From Pelagibius sp036570545 (GTDB taxonomy: Bacteria > Pseudomonadota > Alphaproteobacteria > Kiloniellales > Kiloniellaceae): a stretch of 17,250 nucleotides of DNA. The stretch covers positions 1-17,250 of the forward strand of contig DATCXZ010000095.1 of the NCBI GenBank assembly GCA_036570545.1. The letters are read 5' to 3'. Under the pieces are notes generated by a model. The model searched no databases. It was not told the origin of the DNA and worked only from the letters and a program-made list of their open reading frames with translations. Below are positions 1-6,963 of the stretch, piece by piece. The stretch's first letter is position 1, and every line of letters starts with the position of its first letter. Made by a program: the position numbers and the translations under genes.

Positions 1-689
1 AGGCCGGCGAGCGCGGCGGCCAGCAGGCCCGCGCCCAGCGCGACCATCGAGGCGGAGGATTGCGAGCCCAGGGTGAGGCCGAGCACTGCCGGCGGCAAGG
101 CGAGTGCCAGCCAGCGCAGCCCGCGCTGCCACGAGAAGACGGCGAGCGGCCAGACCAGCACGGCTATCGCCGAGACGCCGCGGTTCAGGCGTGAATAGGT
201 GGCATAGTCGCTCTCTGCGGGGCCCTGCAGCAGGGCCATGATCGGCCCACCGAAGGCAAGCTCGATCGCCAGCAGCACGAGGGTGATGGCAAAGCCCAGG
301 CAGAAGGCGCGTCGGACCGGACGGCGCCGCGCTTCCTCGAGCCGCTGCACCAGGGCTACCAGGTAGAGCAGCGCGTAGAGCAGCAGGGCGACGCGCAGCG
401 CCAGGCCGGCCGCGGCGAGGGGGTGAGGGCTCCAGGCCGCCGCCAGCAGGCACCAGGCGCAGAGGGCGCCGACGGTGATCGCCAGGCCGCGATCGACGAT
501 GCGCCAGGGCGCCGCGGCGGGACCCGCGAGCAGGCCACCAAGGACGACGGTCGCCAGCACCAGCGGGACGACCGCCTTGTCCGCCAGGAGCCCGAGCGGT
601 GCCAGCAGCAGCGCGAAGAGCGCCAGCACCAAGGCAGGCCGGTCTGCCTGGCTGCGCTCGCCAGTGAAAATTCGAGAAAGTGACGTCAC
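1..689 (-). CDS. O-antigen ligase-like polytopic membrane protein (3' end outside window)
   Basis: About 229 N-terminal residues are visible; the C-terminal part lies beyond the left edge. No ATG suits the frame. I chose the GTG at 689 because AAGGGG sits just upstream of it and an earlier start would run back into potI. The protein is strongly hydrophobic, with membrane segments roughly at residues 19-37, 41-54, 69-85, 92-113, 126-143, 170-185 and 192-205. A YSRLNRG stretch leads into the sixth segment and is followed by SQSSASMVALGAG. This topology and these stretches resemble O-antigen ligase (WaaL/Wzy_C) family proteins, which join or polymerise undecaprenyl-linked sugar chains at the periplasmic face of the inner membrane. 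The diagnostic large periplasmic loop is not in the window, so the family call is inferred. It starts 40 bases after potI and may be read through from the pot operon, although the functions are unrelated. Confidence 0.6.
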   Translation of the reverse strand, partial: MTSLSRIFTGERSQADRPALVLALFALLLAPLGLLADKAVVPLVLATVVLGGLLAGPAAAPWRIVDRGLAITVGALCAWCLLAAAWSPHPLAAAGLALRVALLLYALLYLVALVQRLEEARRRPVRRAFCLGFAITLVLLAIELAFGGPIMALLQGPAESDYATYSRLNRGVSAIAVLVWPLAVFSWQRGLRWLALALPPAVLGLTLGSQSSASMVALGAGLLAAALAG

Positions 690-729
690 AGTGCCCCTTG
701 TAGAGAAACGCGCGCGGCGAGGAAACCGC

Positions 730-1551
730 TCACGCCGTCGCAGCCGCCATGCGTTCCTCGGCCTCCCGCCTGATCTCCTGGCGGCGGGTGACGAGCGAGG
801 CGGTCAGCACGGCGGCCGCCACCAGGCCCACCAGGACGGTGCAGGCGGCATTGATCTCCGGCGTCACCCCGAGGCGCACCTGGCTGTAGATCTGTATCGG
901 CAGCGTGGTGGCGCCGGGGCCGGTGGTGAAGCTGGCGATGACCAGGTCGTCCAGCGAGAGCGTGAAGGATAGCAGCCAGCCGGCGATCACGGCCGGGGCG
1001 ATGATCGGCAGGGTGATCTGGAAGAAGGTGCGCGCCGGCGGACAGCCGAGATCCATGGCTGCCTCTTCGATGGAGCGGTCGAAGCTCACCAGGCGGGACT
1101 GCACGACCACCGCCACGTAGCACATCGAGAAGGTGATGTGGGCGATGGTCACGGTGACGAAGCCGCGGTCGAGCGCGATGGCGACGAACATCAGCAGCAG
1201 AGAGAGGCCCGTGATCACCTCGGGCATCACCAGCGGCGCGTAGATCATGCCGGAAAACAGCGTGCGTCCGCTGAATGCTCCGAAGCGGGACATGATGAGC
1301 CCGGCTATGGTGCCGAGCACCGTGGCGAAGCAGGATGAGGTGAACGCAACCTTCAGGGTCACCCAGGCGGCGCCCAGCAGGCTGCTGTTCTGCAGCATCG
1401 CGCTGTACCACTTGGTGGAGAACCCCGCCCACACCGTGACCAGGCGCGATTCGTTGAAGCTGTAGATGATCAGCAACGCGATGGGCAGGTAGAGGAACAG
1501 GAAGCCGAGGACCAGCGAACCTACGTTGAACCAGCTCAAACCGTGCTTCAT
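730..1551 (-). CDS. potI: Putrescine/polyamine ABC transporter permease PotI
   Basis: This 273-residue inner-membrane permease resembles E. coli PotI along its whole length, including the N-terminal YSFNESRLVTVWAG stretch (residues 30-43) and SLDDLVIASFTTGPGATTLP (199-218). The EAA loop that contacts the PotG ATPase is at 163-189 (EEAAMDLGCPPARTFFQ). About six membrane segments are visible, near 11-30, 61-85, 101-125, 133-152, 185-205 and 230-250. It is one half of the heterodimeric channel with PotH. The ATG at 1551 has GATGAGGG seven bases upstream and lies 27 bases after the potH stop, consistent with one operon. No anomaly is seen. Confidence 0.95.
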   Translation of the reverse strand: MKHGLSWFNVGSLVLGFLFLYLPIALLIIYSFNESRLVTVWAGFSTKWYSAMLQNSSLLGAAWVTLKVAFTSSCFATVLGTIAGLIMSRFGAFSGRTLFSGMIYAPLVMPEVITGLSLLLMFVAIALDRGFVTVTIAHITFSMCYVAVVVQSRLVSFDRSIEEAAMDLGCPPARTFFQITLPIIAPAVIAGWLLSFTLSLDDLVIASFTTGPGATTLPIQIYSQVRLGVTPEINAACTVLVGLVAAAVLTASLVTRRQEIRREAEERMAAATA

Positions 1552-1578
1552 CGGTGGACCCTCATCCCGTCATCGCGC

Positions 1579-2607
1579 TCAGAGCTGCGCATTGCGCTCC
1601 TGCATGCGCTGGAACAGGACGATCGGGATGACCAGCACCAGCAGCAGGAGGACGGCGACGGCCGAGGAGAGCGGCCAGTCGCGATTGTTGAAGAATTCGC
1701 TCCACAGCGTCTTGCCGATCATCAGGGTCTCCGATCCGCCGAGCAGGTCGGGGATGACGAATTCGCCGACGGCGGGAATGAAAACGAGGAAGCAGCCGGC
1801 GATGATGCCGGGGAGCGACAGCGGCACGGTGACGACCCAGAACGCCTTGATGGGACGACAGCCAAGGTCGGCCGCCGCCTCCAGCAGGCTGAGGTCCATC
1901 TTCTCAAGGTTGGCGTAGAGCGGCAGCACCATGAAGGGCAGGTAGGAATACACGATGCCGATGTAGACCGCGGTGTCGGTGTTGAGGATGGTCAGCGGCT
2001 GGTCGATCACGCCGAGATTGAGGAGGGCGAGGTTCAGCAGGCCCTCCTTCTTCAGGATGCCGATCCAGGCGTAGACGCGGATCAGGAACGAGGTCCAGAA
2101 CGGCAGAATGACCATCATGAGAAGCGCAAAGCGCCAGCGCTTCGGCGCGCGCATCATCGCATAGGCGATGGGATAGCCGATCAGCAGCGCCAGCAGGGTG
2201 GCGATCGCGGCGATCTTCAGCGAGCTGAGATAGGAATCGATGTAGAGGCGGTCTTCCAACAGGAACAGGTAGTTGTCGATCGATGCGTGGAAGGCGATCC
2301 ACCCGTCCTCCATGAAGGTGATCAGCGGGGTGTACGGCGGCATCGCTATCACAATCTCGGCGAAGCTGATCTTCAGGACGATGAGGAAGGGGGCCAGGAA
2401 GAAGGCGAGCAGCCACAGGTAGGGAATCGCGATGACCACCCGGCGCCCGGTGATGCCGAGGCGATGCAGCAGGTCGACGAGGGCCTTGTATGCCGGGAAG
2501 AGCAGCAGGCGGGCATGCAGGCCCGACACGCCGCCGGCGTTGGCGGCGGCACCGCTGACGAAGGCGACCTTGGCGGCAGGATCTCGATCGGCCGTCGGCG
2601 GGGGCAT
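1579..2607 (-). CDS. potH: Putrescine/polyamine ABC transporter permease PotH
   Basis: This 342-residue permease matches E. coli PotH closely. Shared stretches include LPFWTSFLIRVYAWIGILK (168-186), GVIDQPLTILNT (199-210), VYIGIVYSYLPFMVLPLY (214-231) and EFFNNRDWP (304-312). The cytoplasmic EAA loop begins near residue 243 (EAAADLGCRPIKAFW). Membrane segments lie roughly at 58-79, 133-152, 162-182, 214-233, 264-284 and 315-334. The protein is about 25 residues longer than the E. coli one; the extra part is an N-terminal Ala-rich segment ahead of the first helix. The ATG at 2607 has TGAGG six bases upstream, only 7 bases beyond the potG stop, so translation is probably coupled. With PotI it forms the membrane pore of the importer. 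Confidence 0.95.
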   Translation of the reverse strand: MPPPTADRDPAAKVAFVSGAAANAGGVSGLHARLLLFPAYKALVDLLHRLGITGRRVVIAIPYLWLLAFFLAPFLIVLKISFAEIVIAMPPYTPLITFMEDGWIAFHASIDNYLFLLEDRLYIDSYLSSLKIAAIATLLALLIGYPIAYAMMRAPKRWRFALLMMVILPFWTSFLIRVYAWIGILKKEGLLNLALLNLGVIDQPLTILNTDTAVYIGIVYSYLPFMVLPLYANLEKMDLSLLEAAADLGCRPIKAFWVVTVPLSLPGIIAGCFLVFIPAVGEFVIPDLLGGSETLMIGKTLWSEFFNNRDWPLSSAVAVLLLLVLVIPIVLFQRMQERNAQL

Positions 2608-2614
2608 GCAGGCC

Positions 2615-3790
2615 TCAGTTCAGCAGGATGACCGCGGCGCTCGGCGCCCAGGTCAGATAGATCCGCTCTTCCCAGGTGATCGGCCGCTCGACGAGCCGCG
2701 CCATATTGGCCTGGGTGGCCGTTACCATTTTGCCGCTGTCCAGCTTCACGTGATAGATCGACAGGTTGCCGAGATAGCCGATGTCCCAGACTTCGCCGGT
2801 CATGCAGTTGCGGTCGGCCGGCGGAGGCTCCTTGGAGATCATCAGCTTCTCCGGCCGCAGGGCGATCCACACCTGGCTGCCCAATGGCTCGTCGCCGCTG
2901 GGGCCGGTCACGATGGTGCAGCCGGCTTCCGCACTCTGCACGATGAGATGGTCGCCCTCGCGCCCCGCGACGCGGCCTTCCAGGATGTTCACCTCGCCGA
3001 TGAAGTCGGCGACGTAGCGCGAGTTCGGATACTCGTAGAGCTCGCCGGGGGTCGAGACCTGGACGATGCGGCCGCGGTCCATCACGGCGATGCGGCTCGA
3101 CACCGTCATCGCCTCCTCCTGGTCGTGGGTGACGATCACGAAGGTGATGCCGGTCTCTTCCTGGATGTTCATCAGCTCGAACTGGGTCTGCGTGCGCAGG
3201 TTCTTGTCGAGCGCGCCGAGCGGCTCGTCGAGCAGCAGCATCTTCGGCTTCTTCACCAGGCTGCGCGCGAGAGCGACGCGCTGGCGCTGGCCGCCGGAAA
3301 GCTGGTGCGGCTTGCGCTTGGCGAAGGGGCCGAGCTGGACCATCTCGATCACCTCGTCGACGCGCCGCTTGATCTCCGGCTTTGGCACGCCGTCCTGCTT
3401 CAGGCCGAAGGCGATGTTCTTCTCGACGTTCATGTGCGGGAAGAGCGCATAGGACTGGAACATCATGTTGACCGGCCGCTGGTAGGGCGGCACGCCCGAC
3501 ATGTCCCCGCCTTCCAGCAGGATCTCGCCCCCGCTGGGGATTTCGAAGCCGGCCAGCATGCGCAGCAGGGTGGTCTTGCCGCACCCGGAGGGCCCGAGCA
3601 GGGAGAAGAACTCGCGCTTGTAGATGTCGAGGGAGACGTTGTCGACCGCGACGAAGTCGCCGAACTGCTTCGTTACGCCGACGATCTGCACGTGCGGCTT
3701 CTCGTTGGGATCGTTCCACGGCGCCCAGCGCTGGCGCGCCGCCGAGCTGCCGCTGCGGGCGGCGCCGCTCAGCGTTCCGGCTTCACTCAT
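2615..3790 (-). CDS. potG: Polyamine ABC transporter ATP-binding protein PotG
   Basis: This 391-residue ATPase powers the PotFGHI importer on the cytoplasmic side of the membrane. All nucleotide-binding motifs are intact: Walker A GPSGCGKTT (66-74), Q-loop Gln112, signature LSGGQRQRV (164-172), Walker B LLLDEP (185-190) followed by the D-loop, and switch His222 in VIVTHDQEEAM. The C-terminal part (from about 260) resembles the TOBE regulatory domain of PotA/PotG-type ATPases. The frame is open far upstream, but I chose the ATG at 3790 because GGGGGAG lies about six bases before it and because the conserved ABC fold begins near residue 34; anything earlier would run into potF. It is separated from potF by 92 bases containing a hairpin, and followed by potH after 7 bases. 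Confidence 0.95.
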   Translation of the reverse strand: MSEAGTLSGAARSGSSAARQRWAPWNDPNEKPHVQIVGVTKQFGDFVAVDNVSLDIYKREFFSLLGPSGCGKTTLLRMLAGFEIPSGGEILLEGGDMSGVPPYQRPVNMMFQSYALFPHMNVEKNIAFGLKQDGVPKPEIKRRVDEVIEMVQLGPFAKRKPHQLSGGQRQRVALARSLVKKPKMLLLDEPLGALDKNLRTQTQFELMNIQEETGITFVIVTHDQEEAMTVSSRIAVMDRGRIVQVSTPGELYEYPNSRYVADFIGEVNILEGRVAGREGDHLIVQSAEAGCTIVTGPSGDEPLGSQVWIALRPEKLMISKEPPPADRNCMTGEVWDIGYLGNLSIYHVKLDSGKMVTATQANMARLVERPITWEERIYLTWAPSAAVILLN

Positions 3791-3842
3791 CGCATGCTCC
3801 CCCGTTTGGCGTGCCGCTGGCGGCCGCTGGCCCGAAAGCAAA

Positions 3843-3873
3843 CGGCCCCGCTCTCGTTTCGGAGGCGGGGCCG
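3843..3873 (-). terminator. Hairpin between potF and potG, candidate attenuating terminator
   Basis: A perfect 9-base inverted repeat (CGGCCCCGC at 3843-3851, GCGGGGCCG at 3865-3873, 13-base loop) begins 10 bases after the potF stop. On the minus strand it is followed by TTTGCTTTC, a short imperfect T-tract. A leaky terminator or an RNA-stabilising stem here would leave more potF message than potGHI message, as is common when the binding-protein gene comes first. The function is inferred; the stem is directly visible. Confidence 0.5.
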
Positions 3874-3882
3874 CGCGCCGGA

Positions 3883-4980
3883 CTATTGGCCGCTTTTCAC
3901 CTTGGTCCAAAGCCGGGTAACCACCCGCTGAACCCTGGGCGGATGGGGGGTCGTCGTGTACAGCCCCTCCAGGGCGGCAGGGGTGGGGTAAATCGCCGGG
4001 TCGTTGATCACGTCCTCGTTGAGGAACTCTTGCGAGGCCTTGTTGCCGTTGGCGTAGTAGACATAGTTCGACGCCTTGGCCGCGACCTCGGGACGCATGA
4101 TGAAGTTGATGAAGGCATGCGCGTTGTCGGGATGAGGGGCGTCGGCCGGGATCGCCATCTGGTCGAACCACATGAGCGCACCCTCGTCCGGTGCCACATA
4201 GTTGACAGTGACGCCGTTGTTCGCCTCCACGGCGCGGTCGCGCGCCTGCAGCACGTCGCCCGACCAGCCGACGGCCAGGCAGATATCGCCGTTGGCCAGC
4301 GCGTTGATGTACTCCGAGGAGTGGAACTTCTGGACGTAGGGCCGGATCGCCATCAGAACGTCTTCGGCCTTGGCGATGACGTCGGGATCGTGGCTGTCGG
4401 GATCCTCGCCGATGTAGTTGAGCGCGGCGGGAACGAGTTCGTCCGGCGTGTCCAGCAGGTGAATGCCGCAGTCGGCGAACTTGGAAACCACGTCCGGGTC
4501 GAAGATCATGTGCCAGGAGTTGACGGGCGCGTCGGGCATGCGCTCCTTGATCTTGTCCTCGTTGTAGCCGATGCCCGTTGTGCCCCACATATAGTTGACG
4601 GAATAGGCATTGCCGGGATCGTACTTGGCGGTGCGCTTCGCGATGACGTCCCACATGTTCTTGAGGTTCGGCAGCTTCGACTGGTCGAGCTCCTGGAACA
4701 CGCCGGCCTGGATCTGGCGCGCGAGGAAGCTGCCGGTCGGCACCACGACGTCGTAGCCGGTGCCGCCCGCCAGCAGCTTGGTCTCGAGGACCTCGTTGGA
4801 ATCGAAGACGTCGTAGACGACGCGGATGCCGGTTTCCTTCTGGAAGTCTTCCAGGATCGACTCATCGATGTAGTCGGACCAGTTGTAGACGTTGACGACC
4901 TTTTCCTGCGCCGCGGCCGGGCCGAGCGCCAGGACGAGAGCGACCGCACCTGCCGGAACGGCGAGTTTATTCATGATCAT
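3883..4980 (-). CDS. potF: Periplasmic polyamine-binding protein PotF/SpuD-like
   Basis: This 365-residue binding protein has a Sec signal peptide (hydrophobic core about 7-20, likely cleavage after PAAA at residue 24). It matches E. coli PotF over its full length, down to the C-terminal WTKVKSGQ. Ligand-box positions known from PotF/PotD structures are conserved: WSDY (34-37), Glu181, Trp239 and Asp242 in GWSGD, Asp273 and Tyr309. The position equivalent to PotF Phe276 is Trp271, the residue type found in spermidine-binding PotD/SpuE. PotF Ser85, Ala182 and Leu348 correspond here to Thr, Thr and Thr. It delivers a polyamine to PotGHI. Two ATGs (4980 and 4974) are possible; AGGGA is seven bases before the first, which I use. 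It is the first gene of the operon. Confidence 0.95.
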   Translation of the reverse strand: MIMNKLAVPAGAVALVLALGPAAAQEKVVNVYNWSDYIDESILEDFQKETGIRVVYDVFDSNEVLETKLLAGGTGYDVVVPTGSFLARQIQAGVFQELDQSKLPNLKNMWDVIAKRTAKYDPGNAYSVNYMWGTTGIGYNEDKIKERMPDAPVNSWHMIFDPDVVSKFADCGIHLLDTPDELVPAALNYIGEDPDSHDPDVIAKAEDVLMAIRPYVQKFHSSEYINALANGDICLAVGWSGDVLQARDRAVEANNGVTVNYVAPDEGALMWFDQMAIPADAPHPDNAHAFINFIMRPEVAAKASNYVYYANGNKASQEFLNEDVINDPAIYPTPAALEGLYTTTPHPPRVQRVVTRLWTKVKSGQ

Positions 4981-4981
4981 G

Positions 4982-5008
4982 CCTGCTTCCCTGTTCCTGC
5001 TTCCCTGT
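4982..5008 (-). repeat. 13-base tandem direct repeat carrying the potF ribosome-binding site
   Basis: Read on the minus strand, ACAGGGAAGCAGG occurs twice, at 5008-4996 and 4994-4982, separated by one base (period 14). Both copies contain AGGGA. The proximal copy lies seven bases before the ATG at 4980, so it acts as the likely Shine-Dalgarno element; the distal copy duplicates it upstream. Confidence 0.8.
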
Positions 5009-5064
5009 AGACGTGACTCCGTGGCGGCCCTTGCCTGGCGGCCGTCGCGGGCCGTACCGCTCTG

Positions 5065-5093
5065 ATATCAAGCGCCCCGCGAACGCTTGTCAA
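5065..5093 (-). promoter_or_regulatory. Candidate sigma-70-type promoter of potFGHI
   Basis: On the minus strand a perfect TTGACA (5093-5088) is followed after exactly 17 bases by TGATAT (5070-5065). The -35 hexamer is consensus; the -10 keeps the first T and the final AT but not the usual second-position A. Transcription would begin near 5058, giving a leader of about 78 bases before potF. The -10 lies inside the palindrome TGATATCA. This is read by eye only. Confidence 0.5.
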
Positions 5094-5188
5094 TCCCGGA
5101 TGGCCGGGGTCATTGCCCTAACTTCGCCGTTTTTGCAGCCGAAGATCGCAGTTGAGTGCAGGGGGTGGTTGGCGATAGGCTGGCAACT

Positions 5189-5235
5189 CATAGGCTATGT
5201 CGGGGCAACCGCAGGTAGGCGGACCGCCAGACCTG
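5189..5235. promoter_or_regulatory. Two operator-like inverted repeats
   Basis: CATAGGCTATG (5189-5199) is a perfect 5+5 palindrome around a central G. Its half ATAGGCT also occurs 15 bases earlier at 5175-5181. Thirteen bases after the palindrome, CAGGTAGGCGG (5212-5222) and CCGCCAGACCTG (5224-5235) pair around a central A with a single one-base bulge. No T-tract follows on either strand, so a terminator is unlikely. Regulator binding is an inference. Confidence 0.4.
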
Positions 5236-5331
5236 AAGGGAGGCGCCGCTATTCGAAGCGCTGCCAGCCTTTTAACTGTTTTCCATCCCACGCAACGGCT
5301 GCGCCAAATTTGTCACACCCGGCTGCATGCG

Positions 5332-5361
5332 TTGCCGTCTAGGCACTTGGCGTCGTATCTT
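5332..5361 (+). promoter_or_regulatory. Weak promoter candidate for the lipoprotein/two-component operon
   Basis: TTGCCG (5332-5337) and TATCTT (5356-5361) are separated by 18 bases; each matches four of six consensus positions. The leader would be about 120 bases. Other placements are possible. Confidence 0.25.
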
Positions 5362-5487
5362 CAGGCAACGGGCTGGACTCGGCATTGCTCCCCTTCGGCA
5401 TTTTTAGGATTTCGTTAAGAAATTGGCGTTCACGATTGACGGGTTCCGGATTGCGGCCGGAACGGTGCGAAGGTCAGGAAAACGATA

Positions 5488-6129
5488 ATGAGACTCCTAT
5501 ACGGGGTCCTGGGGACGGCAATGCTGGGCCTTTCTGCCTGCGCGGAGCTGGGCATCCAGTTGCCGGATCTTCGCGGCTCGACAGCGGAGAGCACTGGTCC
5601 TGTGCTGGCCGAGCAGGCGCTGAGCAATGCCGGCAGGTTTCCGGAGGATGTGTCGGACGAGGTGGCGACGCCGAAGCCGGTGCCGCCGCTGCCGGCGCGC
5701 AAGCCAGAGGTTCCCCAGGCAGCTATCCAAGCCCTGCAGGCGCCGCAAGCCGATCCCGATGCTCTGGTCGGGCTCGATTTCGAGCGCACGACCGCCCTGC
5801 TGGGCGATCCGGCGCTGCTCATCGAGGAGCCGCCGGCAAAAATCTGGGCCTACAACGGAACCAATTGCGTGCTTCATGTCTTTTTCTACCCCAAGGTGGG
5901 TGGAACCGATTTTCGTGTACTAACGTATGAGGTCAAGGGCGGGCCGGAGGTCGCGGCGGCTGGTGCTGGCGCCGGAGCCGGCGACCCGGCAAAGGCGGCC
6001 GAGGCGAAGGATTTCGCCCGCCTTTGCTTGAACGAGCTGGTGGCGCAGGCTGAAGCTGGCCGCGCCGGCGAAACCACGCCGCCCGCTGGGCCCGCAACGC
6101 CCGCTGCGCCGGCCGGAGGCGGCAGTTGA
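5488..6129 (+). CDS. Lipoprotein with BamE/SmpA-like domain, first gene of a two-component operon
   Basis: This 213-residue protein starts with a lipoprotein signal (MRLLYGVLGTAMLGLSAC) with lipobox LSAC, so Cys18 should be lipidated. A Pro-rich linker (about 60-90) leads to a compact domain at 92-150 containing LLGDPALL, the KIWAYNGTNCVLHVFFYP stretch and FRVLTYEV. That layout resembles small BamE/SmpA-type lipoprotein domains, but I do not recognise a named family. Cys127 and Cys180 could form a disulfide. The tail is low-complexity Ala/Gly/Pro. AGGA lies upstream of the ATG at 5488. It is followed after 58 bases by the response regulator gene, so it may be an outer-membrane or periplasmic accessory of that signalling system; this role is inferred from position only. 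Confidence 0.75.
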   Translation: MRLLYGVLGTAMLGLSACAELGIQLPDLRGSTAESTGPVLAEQALSNAGRFPEDVSDEVATPKPVPPLPARKPEVPQAAIQALQAPQADPDALVGLDFERTTALLGDPALLIEEPPAKIWAYNGTNCVLHVFFYPKVGGTDFRVLTYEVKGGPEVAAAGAGAGAGDPAKAAEAKDFARLCLNELVAQAEAGRAGETTPPAGPATPAAPAGGGS

Positions 6130-6173
6130 GGGTCCCTTGCAGAGAGGTGCGGGCAAACAACGAGGGGGCGCTG

Positions 6174-6191
6174 ATGGCGCGAGTGGTATGA
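6174..6191 (+). CDS. Five-codon upstream reading frame (MARVV) overlapping the regulator start
   Basis: ATG GCG CGA GTG GTA TGA is preceded by GAGGGGG at 6162-6168, five bases before its ATG. It is the best-placed ribosome site in the region. Its TGA (6189-6191) overlaps the ATG of the response regulator at 6188, as ATGA. The regulator ATG has no well-placed ribosome site of its own, so translation by re-initiation is possible. It could be a chance overlap. Confidence 0.35.
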   Translation: MARVV

Positions 6192-6958
6192 TGGCTGTGC
6201 AACCGGTCGTGACAGAGACCAACTTCAACAGGGTCTTCATCGTCGACGATGACGACCTGTTCCGCGAATCGCTGGGCCTCAATCTGGCCGAAGAGGGCTA
6301 CGAGGTCGTCGACTTCGCCAACGGCGAGAGCGCGCTGGAATTCATGATGTCCGGCGAGGAGGCCGAGGCGGTGCTGCTGGACTGGCGCATGCCGGGCCTC
6401 GACGGCTTGGCCGTGCTGCGGCGCATGCGCGAGTGCCGCATCCAGACCCCGGTGATCTTTCTCACCGTGCTGAGCGACGAGATCTACGAGGAAGCGGCGC
6501 TGAAATGGGGCGCCGTCGACTTCATCGACAAATCGCGCCGCCTTCCGATCATTCTGCAGCGCCTCAAGCTGATCACCGAGGGCGTGAAGCCTTCGGTCGA
6601 AGGCGGCGGCCAGACACCGGCGGTGATCCGCAACGGGCCGCTGGAGCTGAAGACCGACATCAGCCGCGCCTTCTGGGCCGGCAACCAGGTCGACCTCACG
6701 CTGACCGAGTTTGCCATCGTGCTGTTCCTGGTGTCGCAGCAGGGCGGCGACGTCTCCTACCGCCAGATCTACGACATCGTGCGCGGCAAGGACTTCGTCG
6801 CCGGCTACGGGCCGGACGGCTACCGGGCCAACGTGCGGTCCTTCATCAAGCGGATTCGCAAGAAGTTCCGCGACGTCGACGACAACTTCGACGGTATCGA
6901 GAACTATCCCGGCTTCGGCTACCGCTGGCGCGATCAGAGCGGCAAGGGCGGAGCCTAG
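6188..6958 (+). CDS. OmpR/PhoB-type response regulator, ChvI-like
   Basis: The protein has 256 residues from the ATG at 6188. The receiver domain (15-125) has the acidic pair in FIVDDDD (Asp20, Asp21), phospho-acceptor Asp65 in LLDWRMPG, Thr93 in VIFLT and Lys115 in FIDKS, all intact. The C-terminal winged-helix domain (about 150-250) includes the conserved LTLTEF, GYRANVRSFIKRIRKKF and GFGYRW stretches, typical of DNA-binding OmpR-family members and close to ChvI-like regulators. Start choice is uncertain: ATG 6188, ATG 6191, or an in-frame TTG at 6137 preceded by GAGGG. I prefer the ATG because the receiver begins soon after it. It lies 5 bases before the kinase gene and is presumably phosphorylated by that kinase. 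Target genes are unknown. Confidence 0.9.
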   Translation: MMAVQPVVTETNFNRVFIVDDDDLFRESLGLNLAEEGYEVVDFANGESALEFMMSGEEAEAVLLDWRMPGLDGLAVLRRMRECRIQTPVIFLTVLSDEIYEEAALKWGAVDFIDKSRRLPIILQRLKLITEGVKPSVEGGGQTPAVIRNGPLELKTDISRAFWAGNQVDLTLTEFAIVLFLVSQQGGDVSYRQIYDIVRGKDFVAGYGPDGYRANVRSFIKRIRKKFRDVDDNFDGIENYPGFGYRWRDQSGKGGA

Positions 6959-6963
6959 CCATC

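Larger units (their letters stand above)
4981..5487. other. Divergent intergenic region between potF and the lipoprotein gene
   Basis: This 507-base stretch separates two divergent operons. I see no convincing gene: the open frames here lack ribosome sites and do not resemble any protein I know. It holds the potF leader repeat and promoter on the minus strand, two operator-like inverted repeats (5189-5199 and 5212-5235), and a weak plus-strand promoter candidate (5332-5361). The part from 5380 to 5440 is more AT-rich than the surrounding genes. Confidence 0.7.

Noticed and set aside
1543..2631. A 362-codon plus-strand frame opposite potH
   Set aside because: potH is unmistakable on the minus strand; the shadow product is Asp/Glu/Gln/Arg-rich noise.
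3791..4654. An upstream extension of potG by 288 codons
   Set aside because: It overlaps potF out of frame; the ATG at 3790 has a ribosome site and fits the family length.
5013..5418. Plus-strand open frames of 73 and 109 codons in the divergent intergenic region
   Set aside because: They overlap each other in different frames, have no ribosome sites or recognisable features, and the region carries promoter and operator-like elements instead.
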